Source: Dictyocoela muelleri (lineage: Eukaryota > Microsporidia). Taken from it: a stretch of DNA of 11,118 nt. Under the pieces are notes generated by a model. The model was not told the DNA's origin and made no database searches. It saw only the letters and a program-made list of their open reading frames with translations. Positions 1 to 6,705 of the stretch are shown here, one piece after another. The DNA lies in the NCBI GenBank assembly GCA_016256075.1, contig SDVU01000727.1:1-11118 (forward strand). Reading direction: 5' to 3'. The position numbers and the translations under genes were made by a program. How positions within the stretch are numbered: the stretch's first letter is position 1; every line of letters starts with the position of its first letter.

Positions 1-589
1 TTTGGTAAGATAACGTCGTGATAATAGCAGCAATTCAGATTATAAGAAGAAAAAATATTTATTTTGTTATTAAAAAGTCTTATTAAAATGGAAATATTAA
101 TAAGTTTCTTCCTTAAAGACTCGATTTCCGCTAATATCACGTCGAGATCATTTCAAAAACACGTTCTTTATCATTTTTTGATTACCTTTTTGCGGTTTAA
201 TTCTTTTTCATTTGGGAGACTTAGTACCTTAATGTAGTATAATTCAGCTAATTCCAGTGTTATGACCTAATTATTAACGTCTTGAAGAGTGAAAAACCTT
301 CTTCTTCTAAAATTTAACCGTTTCAAATTTTTTCGCGAATATTTGACCGATAAATTTTAGAAATTTTCTTGCAATGTTTATTATACCCGTGTTCTGAAAA
401 CGATTTTAGGACATGGAAATGTCATCCATAGTTTAAACTGAAATATCTAATTCTACAGATAATTCTATATGTGTCATATAAGAATCCTTATTTCGATTGT
501 TTTTATCTTTTGTTCAATCATGAGATTATGCGAGTTTTTTTATTTTTCTTAAAACATAATAGGATGAGAATTTCTTGAAAAAAAAAACG
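1..589. other. Non-coding AT-rich stretch, no gene seen
   Basis: I see no credible ORF on either strand, no CCC-plus-ATG start signal and no tRNA. The only structure found is a weak inverted repeat near the left edge (14-38 against 120-144), listed separately. Short homopolymer runs and low GC are typical of the intergenic DNA in this window. Confidence 0.6.
14..144. repeat. Possible small inverted-repeat element (about 131 bp)
   Basis: CGTCGTGATAATAGC at 14-28 matches the reverse complement of 130-144 at 13 of 15 positions, and weaker pairing runs inward to about 25 nt. The flanks AGATAA and AGATCA look like a degenerate short duplication. This could be an old MITE, but chance pairing in AT-rich DNA is possible. 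Confidence 0.3.
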
Positions 590-692
590 TTATTGAAAAT
601 CACATTAAACAGTTATTATTAATCACATTACACAGTTATTGAAAATCACATTAAACAGTTATTGAAAATCACAATAAACAGTTATTGAAAAT
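589..692. repeat. 23-bp tandem repeat, about 4.5 copies
   Basis: Four consecutive 23-bp units at 601-623, 624-646, 647-669 and 670-692 share the form CACATTAAACAGTTATTGAA plus AAT, and differ from one another at one to four positions. A partial unit (GTTATTGAAAAT) precedes them. This is a minisatellite in non-coding DNA about 420 bp upstream of the first gene; no function is evident. Confidence 0.85.
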
Positions 693-731
693 AACATGAT
701 TTCATTAATTTCTCTCATGGTTTTAAAAAAT

Positions 732-792
732 TTCTCACCCCGATATTAACGGGAAACCGGTATTGAGAGTAACCGTTATTGTGAGGGTAGAT
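732..792. repeat. Imperfect hairpin, possible short MITE
   Basis: TCTCACCCCGATATTAACGG at the left pairs imperfectly with the right end (reverse complement TCTACCCTCACAATAACGG), and the centre also folds back (GGTATTGAGAGTAACC). The segment is more GC-rich than its surroundings. No convincing target duplication was found, so its identity as a transposon is tentative. Confidence 0.35.
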
Positions 793-931
793 TGCATTTT
801 TTTACAAATAAATGGTATTAATGAATATACCTTATAATTAAAAATAAGATGTAATTTCGAGGCACTGGCAGAATAAAAAACATAAGATCTATGAATTATT
901 AAACTCTAATATTATGTTAGATAAAAAATTC

Positions 932-1026
932 AATCCTTCTAACTTCATAAAATTTAAACAAACAACTTCATAATATTTAATCCTTCTAACTTCATAATTT
1001 TAATCATTACATCTTCATAATATTTA
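932..1026. repeat. Degenerate repeats of an ACTTCATAATATTTA motif
   Basis: The motif CCTTCTAACTTCATAA occurs at about 935-950 and 981-996, and related ACTTCATAATATT or TCTTCATAATATT copies lie at about 964 and 1011. These are short, irregular direct repeats immediately upstream of the first gene, with no recognised regulatory role. Confidence 0.55.
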
Positions 1027-1100
1027 GAAATTAACTTATCAACCACAAATTATTAAGACATCAAAATCAAAAAAGTTGATATTTATTTAAAATTTAACTT

Positions 1101-1104
1101 CCCC
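1101..1104 (+). promoter_or_regulatory. CCCC start-proximal motif
   Basis: A CCCC tract ends 6 nt before the ATG at 1111 in otherwise C-poor DNA. A CCC- or GGG-like motif just before the start codon is a known mark of microsporidian genes. Its presence here supports both the chosen start and the organism assignment. Confidence 0.7.
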
Positions 1105-1110
1105 TTCCTA

Positions 1111-1671
1111 ATGATTTCATTAAAAACAATACACATCTTACCAAACAAAAAGGTAAAAATTTTAGAAAGCGAACAAGAATTATCACTTCCAGAAAAACAA
1201 TTTATTTCGTTCATTGCATCAATCCACATACCAGAAGATGAGATTATTTCGGTAATAGGTCAATTTATCGACAGTTCGGATGGTTTTATATTGAGTAGAC
1301 CATCTACCCTTTGCTCATTTGCATTTAACACCTCTAGCCTAGTTTATGTCGATAAGTCTGAACGAGAAATTATTGTAAACGGACATATTAATAAATATCT
1401 CAGCAATTGCAATGATTTAACACGGCTTAACTTTCTTAAAGATTGTCTTTATATTCATAGACAACCTAATGATGAGTTTACATTTGATGGATTTAATCAA
1501 TTGCAACTTCCTGAATATATTAAAAAAAATTACGAATATGAAACAATGAAAAATAACCCATTGCTAATTGGAAGTCATATCATGGCAAAAATAAGAATTG
1601 AAGAAATGAAAGATTTTTGTTCCCCCAATGAGTTTTTAGATGGTAATTACGAAAAAATACTGTTTGAATAA
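1111..1671 (+). CDS. Hypothetical protein, 186 aa, possibly Dcc1-like
   Basis: I do not recognise this protein with confidence. The ORF is intact, begins 6 nt after a CCCC motif and ends in TAA overlapping an AATAAA signal (1667-1672), so it is very likely a real gene. It is predicted soluble, with no signal peptide or membrane segment. An N-terminal beta-rich part (residues about 10-80) precedes a helical, polar part. Residues about 55-80 (ILSRPSTLCSFAFNTSSLVY) faintly resemble the N-terminal domain of Dcc1, a subunit of the Ctf18 clamp loader, around the strand rich in Thr and Ser before a hydrophobic LLF. Dcc1 is usually more than 350 residues, so this would be only its N-terminal half. 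That comparison is from memory and is weak. The gene is convergent with the Mrt4-like gene. Confidence 0.85.
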   Translation: MISLKTIHILPNKKVKILESEQELSLPEKQFISFIASIHIPEDEIISVIGQFIDSSDGFILSRPSTLCSFAFNTSSLVYVDKSEREIIVNGHINKYLSNCNDLTRLNFLKDCLYIHRQPNDEFTFDGFNQLQLPEYIKKNYEYETMKNNPLLIGSHIMAKIRIEEMKDFCSPNEFLDGNYEKILFE

Positions 1672-1672
1672 A
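1667..1672 (+). terminator. AATAAA polyadenylation signal overlapping stop
   Basis: AATAAA spans the final bases of the last codon and the TAA stop of the 186-aa gene. Polyadenylation signals overlapping the stop codon are typical of compact microsporidian transcripts. Confidence 0.6.
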
Positions 1673-1720
1673 AAATTTTTAAATTTTGAAGGTTATTATT
1701 AATCTTTATTTAAGGTTTAT

Positions 1721-1800
1721 TTTAATAATAATAAATATTTTTTAATAATAATAAATATTTTTTAATCACAATAAAATTTTTAATCATAATAAACCTCTTT
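1721..1800. repeat. 20-bp tandem repeat between convergent genes
   Basis: TTTAATAATAATAAATATTT is repeated exactly at 1721-1740 and 1741-1760. Two decayed units follow (TTTAATCACAATAAAATTTT at 1761, TAATCATAATAAACCTCTTT at 1781). The array fills most of the 128-bp gap between the convergent genes, and its last unit ends at the first base of the Mrt4-like stop codon. Confidence 0.75.
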
Positions 1801-1804
1801 TATT
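1799..1804 (-). terminator. AATAAA polyadenylation signal overlapping stop
   Basis: On the minus strand AATAAA overlaps the TAA stop of the Mrt4-like gene, the same arrangement as in the convergent gene opposite. Confidence 0.6.
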
Positions 1805-2174
1805 CAGTCTTAACCTGCTCACTCTCTATATATTTATTATTCATCGTAACAATTAACTCACCATTCACAAGATTCATTTCGCATAGCAATTCAGTACCTG
1901 TAAATTTATACATTTCATCCATAAAAAGTAAAAAAGTATGTCCTTTCATTAATCCTGTGAACTCTTTATTATCAATAACTTTTCTTACCAATGATTTCTT
2001 CCCAAAGTATAAATATCCTTTACCACGAATAGAATCACGCCAATCATGAATTTCTTTTGATTTTAATTTTGTGTACGAAAACAAATAAAGTTTTTTATAT
2101 TTTTTGATCATTTCTTTTAGTTTTTCGATTTCATCTAATTTTTGAGATTTAGTTTTTCGTGGGACTTTTTTCAT
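1800..2174 (-). CDS. MRT4: Mrt4-like ribosome assembly factor (P0/L10 family), short form
   Basis: This is a 124-aa protein of the ribosomal L10/P0 family, closest by eye to Mrt4, the nuclear/nucleolar factor that holds the P0 site on pre-60S ribosomes until the stalk protein replaces it. A basic N-terminus (KKVPRKTKSQK) leads into a helix, then KYKKLYLFSYTKLKSKEIHD (residues 25-44), which aligns with the Mrt4 segment YKYLFIFSVANMRNSKLKD. Next come YFGKKSLVRKVI (56-67), matching the FGKNKVM rRNA-binding region, and GHTFLLFMDE (78-87), matching GLLFT. Yeast and human Mrt4 exceed 220 residues, so the C-terminal part is largely missing, as is common for shortened microsporidian proteins. The start is fixed by CCCC 2 nt upstream. 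P0 itself is the main alternative, but the absence of the stalk-binding tail and the basic N-terminus favour Mrt4. Confidence 0.75.
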   Translation of the reverse strand: MKKVPRKTKSQKLDEIEKLKEMIKKYKKLYLFSYTKLKSKEIHDWRDSIRGKGYLYFGKKSLVRKVIDNKEFTGLMKGHTFLLFMDEMYKFTGTELLCEMNLVNGELIVTMNNKYIESEQVKTE

Positions 2175-2176
2175 TC

Positions 2177-2180
2177 GGGG
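2177..2180 (-). promoter_or_regulatory. CCCC start-proximal motif
   Basis: On the minus strand CCCC lies 2 nt before the ATG of the Mrt4-like gene (CACCCCGAATG), matching the motif before the other starts in the window. Confidence 0.7.
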
Positions 2181-2668
2181 TGATTTACAAACTATTTATT
2201 TATAAAAATTAAATCGTCTCTTAGTTATCTTGAGGGTTGATAAATTCGATAAAATAATAATATATGTAATTTGTGATAATTAATATTTATTAATGTTCTA
2301 CAAATTCTTGAGTCGGAAATTCATGTGATTATTTTTAATACATGAAAATTTACCCCTTACACATCCAACAACCCCTATAGAGCTCTTTGACTAAATTCAC
2401 CAACAACATCGATAGAGCGCTTTAAAAAATGTCTAAATTCACCAAAAAAATCGATATGGCATTTTAAAAAAATGTCTAAATTGCATAAAAACATTTAAAG
2501 AGCATCTTTAAAAAATACCTTTTTTTCATAAAAGCCTTATTATAGGGCACTTTAAAAATTCTCCTAAAAGCCCAACAACTCTTATATGACACTAAAAAGG
2601 CCAAATTTACCAAAAACCTCTAAAGAACACTTTAAGAAATATTTAAATTTACAAATAATTCTATAGAG

Positions 2669-3297
2669 CAGTGGTCTCCAACTTTTTAACACGGACCAGT
2701 CAAAGTATAAAAAATTGTGATCCAGCAATTTACATGCAATAATTTTTGAATCCAATTTTGAATATACATTTTTCCTACAATTGCAAACTTGCCAGATCAT
2801 CCAGTCGTTAACATTCTAGAATGTAGTTCATGTATCTTGGTTATAATCCCGCTGAAGTCAATTTAATAAATAAATAATATTGGCATGAAGAGGTCAATAC
2901 GTATATAACTATATTACTAATATAATGCTATTCCAGCGTGGTATTCGTGATTGAAATTTGGTCTAATATGATGACGAAGCAGAAGTAACTCTCGTAGAGA
3001 AGAAGATAGTGCGGCGACACATCTCGACAAATATTAGCAAAAAAAACGAGATCCTCTAATTACATTTTAACAGCTAATACATCGATGAAAGAAATTCACT
3101 TATACAGCCCCGGGCCTCTGGTAACTTAGTAGTGACGTATTATTGGAATACCAAGAACTAAAGGTCTAAATGCTATGGTGAGAGACAACTCTCCGGGCTG
3201 GCAACAATGGATGTTGTCAACATGTAATATATATATCGGCAAATTTTATTCACAGACGGCAAATTTTGTTTCACAGACCAGGGGTTGTTGAATACCG
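2669..3297. mobile_element. hAT-like MITE, carrying a nested SINE
   Basis: The left end CAGTGGTCTCCAAC followed by TTTTT and CACGGACC has the form of hAT terminal repeats. The right end, read in reverse complement (CGGTATTCAACAACCCCTGG), matches the first 14 nt at 10 positions. The flanks CTATAGAG (2661-2668) and ATATAGAG (3298-3305) form an 8-bp target duplication with one mismatch, the length expected for hAT; the identity continues into CA, so the border is uncertain by 2 nt. The sequence on each side belongs to the interrupted 42-bp array. Without the nested SINE (about 2791-3238) the element is only about 180 bp and codes for nothing. The right end holds a 20-bp direct repeat starting CGGCAAATTTT (3237 and 3258). 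Confidence 0.7.
2791..3238 (+). mobile_element. SINE-like tRNA-derived element, copy A
   Basis: About 448 bp, related to the copies at 3650-4402 and 6706-7135. The head contains a B-box-like GGTTATAATCC (2839-2849; pol III consensus GGTTCGANTCC, 9 of 11), preceded by a degraded A-box region (CCAGTCGTTAAC). Shared landmarks follow in order: AAGTCAATTTAATAA, GGTCAATA, GGTCTAATA, CTCTAATTA, AAAGGTCTAAA, AGAGACAACTC and GTTGTCAACATGTAATATAT at the tail. The flanks GCAAACTT (2783-2790) and GCAAATTT (3239-3246) may be a target duplication, which would place the insertion inside the hAT-like MITE. No coding capacity. Confidence 0.65.
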
Positions 3298-3306
3298 ATA
3301 TAGAGC

Positions 3307-3649
3307 ACTTTAAAAATTATTTGGTTTTTCCACAGCCCCCAAAAAAGATCTTAAAAAGCTCAAATTAAAACAACACGGTGGAGTACCTTCATAAAATGTT
3401 TAAATATAAAAAGGTCTCTATATAGAATTTAAATACCTATTCATTATTAGGTATTGGTTATTACCTTAAAAACATACAGATTGTTATATACATGAAATTT
3501 TACTTAGCGAAACTACCAAATATTAAATTAATTTACTACAAAGTGTTACAAACTTAACCATTTCACGTCTTAATGAAAATTTACATTATTTATTTTTTAC
3601 TCACAAAAAACTTTCTGTTTCAAAAAAAGATTGTTTTATTTTAAAAAAA
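3307..3649. other. Intergenic AT-rich stretch, no gene seen
   Basis: After the end of the 42-bp array, this stretch contains a small hairpin (AATACCT at 3432 with AGGTATT at 3449) and homopolymer runs. I find no ORF with a CCC-type start and no RNA gene. Confidence 0.6.
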
Positions 3650-4402
3650 TGACAAAATTTTTATTAAAATGTGAAAGTGTAAAGCATCAGTCTCGAATTG
3701 TGATGATGTCACTTTAATAAAAAATTAACATTGACATTAATCGGTCAATAACTATGGAAATATGCTAGTAAAACAAGATGTCCCGAAGGGTATTCTGATT
3801 AAAACTAGGTCTAATACGACGCTGGAGTATAAGAGACTCTACTAGGGTGGGATGAGTGAACGAAGCAAATTGGCAAAAGAAGTAAAAAATACAAAAAAAA
3901 ATGCAGATGACTCTAATTAGAGTATCAGAATATGATAATAAATTTAGATGACAAATTTATTTTCATAGAACTAATATTTTATATATACGTGCATTATATT
4001 ATATTAATTGAGCTTAGATAGTTTTTAGTGTATCTATAGTTAGAAAAAATATCGAAAAAATACCTAAAGAGCAATTTTTCTCTATATATTTTTTCAAATT
4101 ATAGATACACTAAAAACTATCTAAGCGCAATTAATATAATATAATGCACGTATATATAAAATATTAGTTCTATGAAAATAAATTTTTCATCTAAATTTAT
4201 TATCATATTATGTACTAGTACCAATTACATATATCTCTTTTGAGTCATTGATAAAACGAAAATCGCATATGTAACTGGCTTCTGAGTATCTCAGTATTGA
4301 CGTACAGCTCAAATACCAGGAACTAAATGTTTTAAGAACATATTTGAATAAAATTCTCAACGGTTGGCAATTATAGATTTTTTCAGCATTTAATATATAT
4401 AT
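3650..4402 (+). mobile_element. SINE-like element, copy B, split by a foldback insertion
   Basis: The body (about 450 bp once the insertion is discounted) parallels copies A and C: B-box-like GTCTCGAATTG (3690-3700), GTCACTTTAATAA, TTGACATTAATCGGTCAATA (3731-3750), GGTCTAATACG, CTCTAATTAG, then after the insertion CAATTACATATATCTC, GAGTCATTGATAAAACGAAA, AGGAACTAAA and the TCAGCATTTAATATAT tail. The head is more eroded than in copy C, and the 5' limit is approximate. The insertion at about 3921-4215 lies between CTAATTA-like sequences. Confidence 0.6.
3929..4209. mobile_element. Foldback (long inverted repeat) element within SINE copy B
   Basis: Two 124-nt arms, 3929-4052 and 4086-4209, are near-perfect inverted repeats: only a few mismatches (for example GACAAA/GAAAAA, GAGCTT/GCGCTT and GTTAG/ATTTG) over arms that start AATATGATAATAAATTTAGA. 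They flank a 33-nt loop. There is no ORF. The arms are much better conserved than the SINE around them, so the insertion looks younger. Possible target duplications are CTAATTA (left, about 3913) and CCAATTA (right, about 4221), with a few extra bases at each end that would then belong to the element. Confidence 0.75.
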
Positions 4403-4665
4403 TTTTTTTGATACTTCTTTATAAATTGATAGACATAATTTTTTTAAAAAATAACGCTTAAATAATAATATAACCCCATTTAATAATTTTATACGGACTC
4501 TTTTTATTTTCAGTAATTTTTAGAGTCAACAAGGATTAGATAAGATCTTAACAAAAATATTTTTTAATTTACCCTAAAAATTAAATCCCCGATATTGTTC
4601 AATTGGGGATATTCACAATATTTCTATTCAATTTGCATTTTTTCAGTGATACGAAAAATGAAAAC
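4403..4665. other. Intergenic AT-rich stretch, no gene seen
   Basis: No ORF, start motif or RNA gene is visible between the SINE tail and the hairpin MITE. The sequence is low-complexity, AT-rich DNA. Confidence 0.6.
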
Positions 4666-4746
4666 GGTTCTACCCCGTTCATACTGCCCCAAATTTTTTT
4701 TTCAGGGAAGAAAAAAAAATTTTGGCAGTATGAACGGGGTAGAACC
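4666..4746. mobile_element. 81-bp hairpin MITE with perfect 8-bp target duplication
   Basis: The 23-nt ends GGTTCTACCCCGTTCATACT-GCC (4666-4688 and 4724-4746 inverted) are identical, and pairing continues into A/T runs, leaving a centre of only about 8 nt. The element is flanked by exact copies of ATGAAAAC at 4658-4665 and 4747-4754. An 8-bp duplication fits hAT or Merlin superfamilies; ends starting GG fit Merlin better than the usual CAG of hAT. It is non-coding, so its mobility would depend on a transposase supplied from elsewhere. Confidence 0.85.
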
Positions 4747-4840
4747 ATGAAAACTACAAATTAACGTCTAAGACAAGGTTTGGTCAAAATTTTCATTTAT
4801 AGTAATTATAAATACGAATACAGGGTTAAAAAAATTTTAA

Positions 4841-4993
4841 ATTAATATTAGTTTAAATATAATATTTAAAATAATATCATTTTAAAATTAATATCAGTTT
4901 AAATATAAAATTTAAATTAATATCAGTTTAAATATAAAATTTAAAATAATATCAGTTTAAATTTTATATTTAAACTAATATTAATTTTAAATT
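4841..4993. repeat. 30-bp AT-only repeats with a 70-bp palindrome
   Basis: Units of about 30 bp (ATTAATATCAGTTTAAATAT plus AAAATTTAAA) occur at 4841-4870, 4887-4915, 4916-4945 and 4946-4975, with a short 16-bp unit at 4871. The segment 4916-4945 is the inverted complement of 4956-4985 with one mismatch in 30, around a 10-nt loop. The palindrome ends 55 nt before the prolyl-tRNA synthetase ATG, so it may lie in or next to that promoter. Confidence 0.8.
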
Positions 4994-5033
4994 ACTATCT
5001 GCTTAATTTTTTTTATTTTCCATTTTTTTTGAA

Positions 5034-5037
5034 CCCC
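5034..5037 (+). promoter_or_regulatory. CCCC start-proximal motif
   Basis: CCCC lies 3 nt before the ATG at 5041 (GAACCCCAAAATG), after a T-rich tract. This selects 5041 as the start over an in-frame upstream TTG. Confidence 0.7.
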
Positions 5038-5040
5038 AAA

Positions 5041-6543
5041 ATGACAGATCAAAAAGTAAATCAAAAATTCGGGATCACCATTAAAAAATCAAAAAACTTT
5101 AGCGAATGGTATCAACAAGTAATAACAAAATCAGAACTATTGGATTATTATGAAATAAGTGGATGTTACATCTTAAGACCATCATGTATGTTTATTTGGA
5201 ATACTATTCGTAATTTCTTTACTGCCGAAATTGAAAAAATTGGTGTTTTAGAATGTTCATTTCCAATGTTGGTACGCAAATGTGCAATTGAGAAGGAAAA
5301 GGCACATATCAATAATTTTGAACCTGAATTGGCATGGATTACGAAATGTGGAAATTCTGATGTTGAGCCTGTTGCTCTAAGACCAACTAGTGAATCAATT
5401 ATGTATCCGAGTTATGCCAAATGGCTCCGCAGTCATCGTGATCTGCCTTTGAAATACAATCAATGGTGCAATGTTGTGCGGTGGGAGGTTAAGAGCACCA
5501 CTCCACTCATCAGAGGTCGTGAATTTTTGTGGCAGGAAGGACATACAGCACATCTTAGGTTAGGCGATGCTGAAAATGAGGTTCTTGAGATTCTTAATCT
5601 TTATGAAAAAGTTTATGAAGAACTTCTCGCCGTGCCAGTCATAAAAGGAAGAAAAACAGAAAATGAAAAATTTGGCGGTGCGGAATATACTTTGACAACC
5701 GAAGCATTCATTCCGGATAATGGTAGAGCAGTACAGGGTGCAACTTCTCACTGCCTAGGGAATAATTTTTCTAAAATGTACGAAATAAAAGTCACTGATG
5801 TTGATGAAAATGATATTTATGTTTTTCAAAATTCATGGGGTCTGACGACGAGATCCATTGGTGTTGCTGTAATGGTACACTCTGATGATCAAGGTCTTGT
5901 TCTTCCACCACGAGTTGCCATGATCCAAGCAGTTTTGATACCCTGTGGCATTGAAGGGAAGTTTAATAATCCAGACATCATCGCGTATATCGAACAGATC
6001 TATAATGAATTGAAAGATAATGGAATAAGAGTCTATCTTGATGACAGAAAAAATGTTTCTCCCGGGTATAAATTTAATCACTGGGAAATCAGGGGTGTAC
6101 CATTACGCCTTGAAATTGGCCCTAGAGATTTTAAAAATAGTGAAGTTACACTTGTTTATCGCCATAATTTCAAGAAGGTTAAAATTCCAAGATTAAATAT
6201 TTCGGCAATGATTCGCAATGAACTTGACGAAATACAATCCGAATTATTTCAAAAAGCAAAAGCGGAAAGAGACAGCAAAATTAAAAAAGTCGCCAATTGG
6301 AATGATTTCATGAAACAGTTGAACAAAAAAAATATGATTCTTGCAAAATGGTGTGGAAATTCTGAATGTGAACTTTTAATCAGAAAAAAAAGTGAAGTTG
6401 TTTGTGATGGTGAGATTTTAATGGGTGCCAAGTCATTGTGTATTCCTTTTGAAAATTCTGGCGATTATATTTCTATTGGTGATAAATGTGTTAATTGTGA
6501 AAACGATGCAATTTGTTGGTGTTTGTTCGGAAGAAGTTATTAA
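5041..6543 (+). CDS. Prolyl-tRNA synthetase, cytosolic archaeal/eukaryotic type
   Basis: This class II synthetase charges tRNA-Pro with proline in the cytosol. The 500-aa protein has the whole family architecture. Motif 1 region is at about 70-90 (ECSFPMLVRK), followed by RPTSES (114-119). Motif 2 is VVRWEVKSTTPLIRGREFLW (145-164), then QEGHTAH. GATSHCLGNNFSKMYEI lies at 233-249, and motif 3 is HSDDQGLVLPPRVA (280-293). The anticodon-binding domain follows at about 295-400 (HWEIRGVPLRLEIGPRD). The C-terminal domain has paired cysteines (WCGNSECE, CVNCENDAICWC) and ends in the characteristic GRSY tyrosine. No WHEP or EPRS fusion is present. In motif 3 the family glycine of HGDD is serine, and SHHLG reads SHCLG; both are unusual, but the frame is intact throughout. 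The start is set by the CCCC motif. Confidence 0.97.
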   Translation: MTDQKVNQKFGITIKKSKNFSEWYQQVITKSELLDYYEISGCYILRPSCMFIWNTIRNFFTAEIEKIGVLECSFPMLVRKCAIEKEKAHINNFEPELAWITKCGNSDVEPVALRPTSESIMYPSYAKWLRSHRDLPLKYNQWCNVVRWEVKSTTPLIRGREFLWQEGHTAHLRLGDAENEVLEILNLYEKVYEELLAVPVIKGRKTENEKFGGAEYTLTTEAFIPDNGRAVQGATSHCLGNNFSKMYEIKVTDVDENDIYVFQNSWGLTTRSIGVAVMVHSDDQGLVLPPRVAMIQAVLIPCGIEGKFNNPDIIAYIEQIYNELKDNGIRVYLDDRKNVSPGYKFNHWEIRGVPLRLEIGPRDFKNSEVTLVYRHNFKKVKIPRLNISAMIRNELDEIQSELFQKAKAERDSKIKKVANWNDFMKQLNKKNMILAKWCGNSECELLIRKKSEVVCDGEILMGAKSLCIPFENSGDYISIGDKCVNCENDAICWCLFGRSY

Positions 6544-6544
6544 A
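6539..6544 (+). terminator. ATTAAA polyadenylation signal variant overlapping stop
   Basis: ATTAAA overlaps the TAA stop of the prolyl-tRNA synthetase gene. It is the common one-base variant of the signal seen at the other genes. Confidence 0.45.
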
Positions 6545-6639
6545 AAAGATATTTTTGATAAAATATTTTAAAATCAAAAATTATTAGATTGTCTTATTAA
6601 CAATTACAATCTTCATAATTATAATTATTGTATTGTATT

Positions 6640-6675
6640 AAAATCATCTTCTAAAAATAATTTAAAGATGATTTT
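6640..6675. repeat. 11-bp perfect stem hairpin downstream of ProRS
   Basis: AAAATCATCTT at 6640-6650 pairs perfectly with AAGATGATTTT at 6665-6675 around a 14-nt AT-rich loop, about 100 nt after the ProRS stop. It could form in the 3' RNA or be a small repeat. No rho-independent type of role is expected in a eukaryote. Confidence 0.5.
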
Positions 6676-6705
6676 TATTCAATCAAATATTTTTTTCAAA
6701 TGCAT

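Larger units (their letters stand above)
2352..3350. repeat. Degenerate 42-bp tandem array, interrupted
   Basis: About eight or nine diverged units of 37-44 bp follow the pattern AAATTCACCAAAAA-N-ATCGATAGAGCRCTTTAAAAAATGTCT (clearest at 2393-2434, 2435-2477, 2478-2521 and 2602-2643). The unit from about 2644 is split after TATAGAG by the hAT-like element at 2669-3297 and resumes at 3306 with CACTTTAAAAATTATT. The array is non-coding and its function is unknown; it may be an old satellite. Confidence 0.65.

Noticed and set aside
589-692. CRISPR-like array
   Set aside because: The 23-bp units are contiguous with no unique spacers, and the genome looks eukaryotic; it is a plain tandem repeat.
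2582-2800. 72-codon minus-strand open frame
   Set aside because: It spans the boundary of the 42-bp array, the hAT-like end and the SINE head, so it crosses unrelated repeats and cannot be a single gene.
5029-5040. Upstream TTG start for prolyl-tRNA synthetase
   Set aside because: Microsporidian genes start at ATG; the CCCC motif lies inside this stretch and points to the ATG at 5041.
5560-6431. Minus-strand open frames at 5560-5751, 5833-6081 and 6249-6431
   Set aside because: They lie wholly antisense to the prolyl-tRNA synthetase gene, have no start motif and encode no recognisable domain; they are shadows of the real frame.
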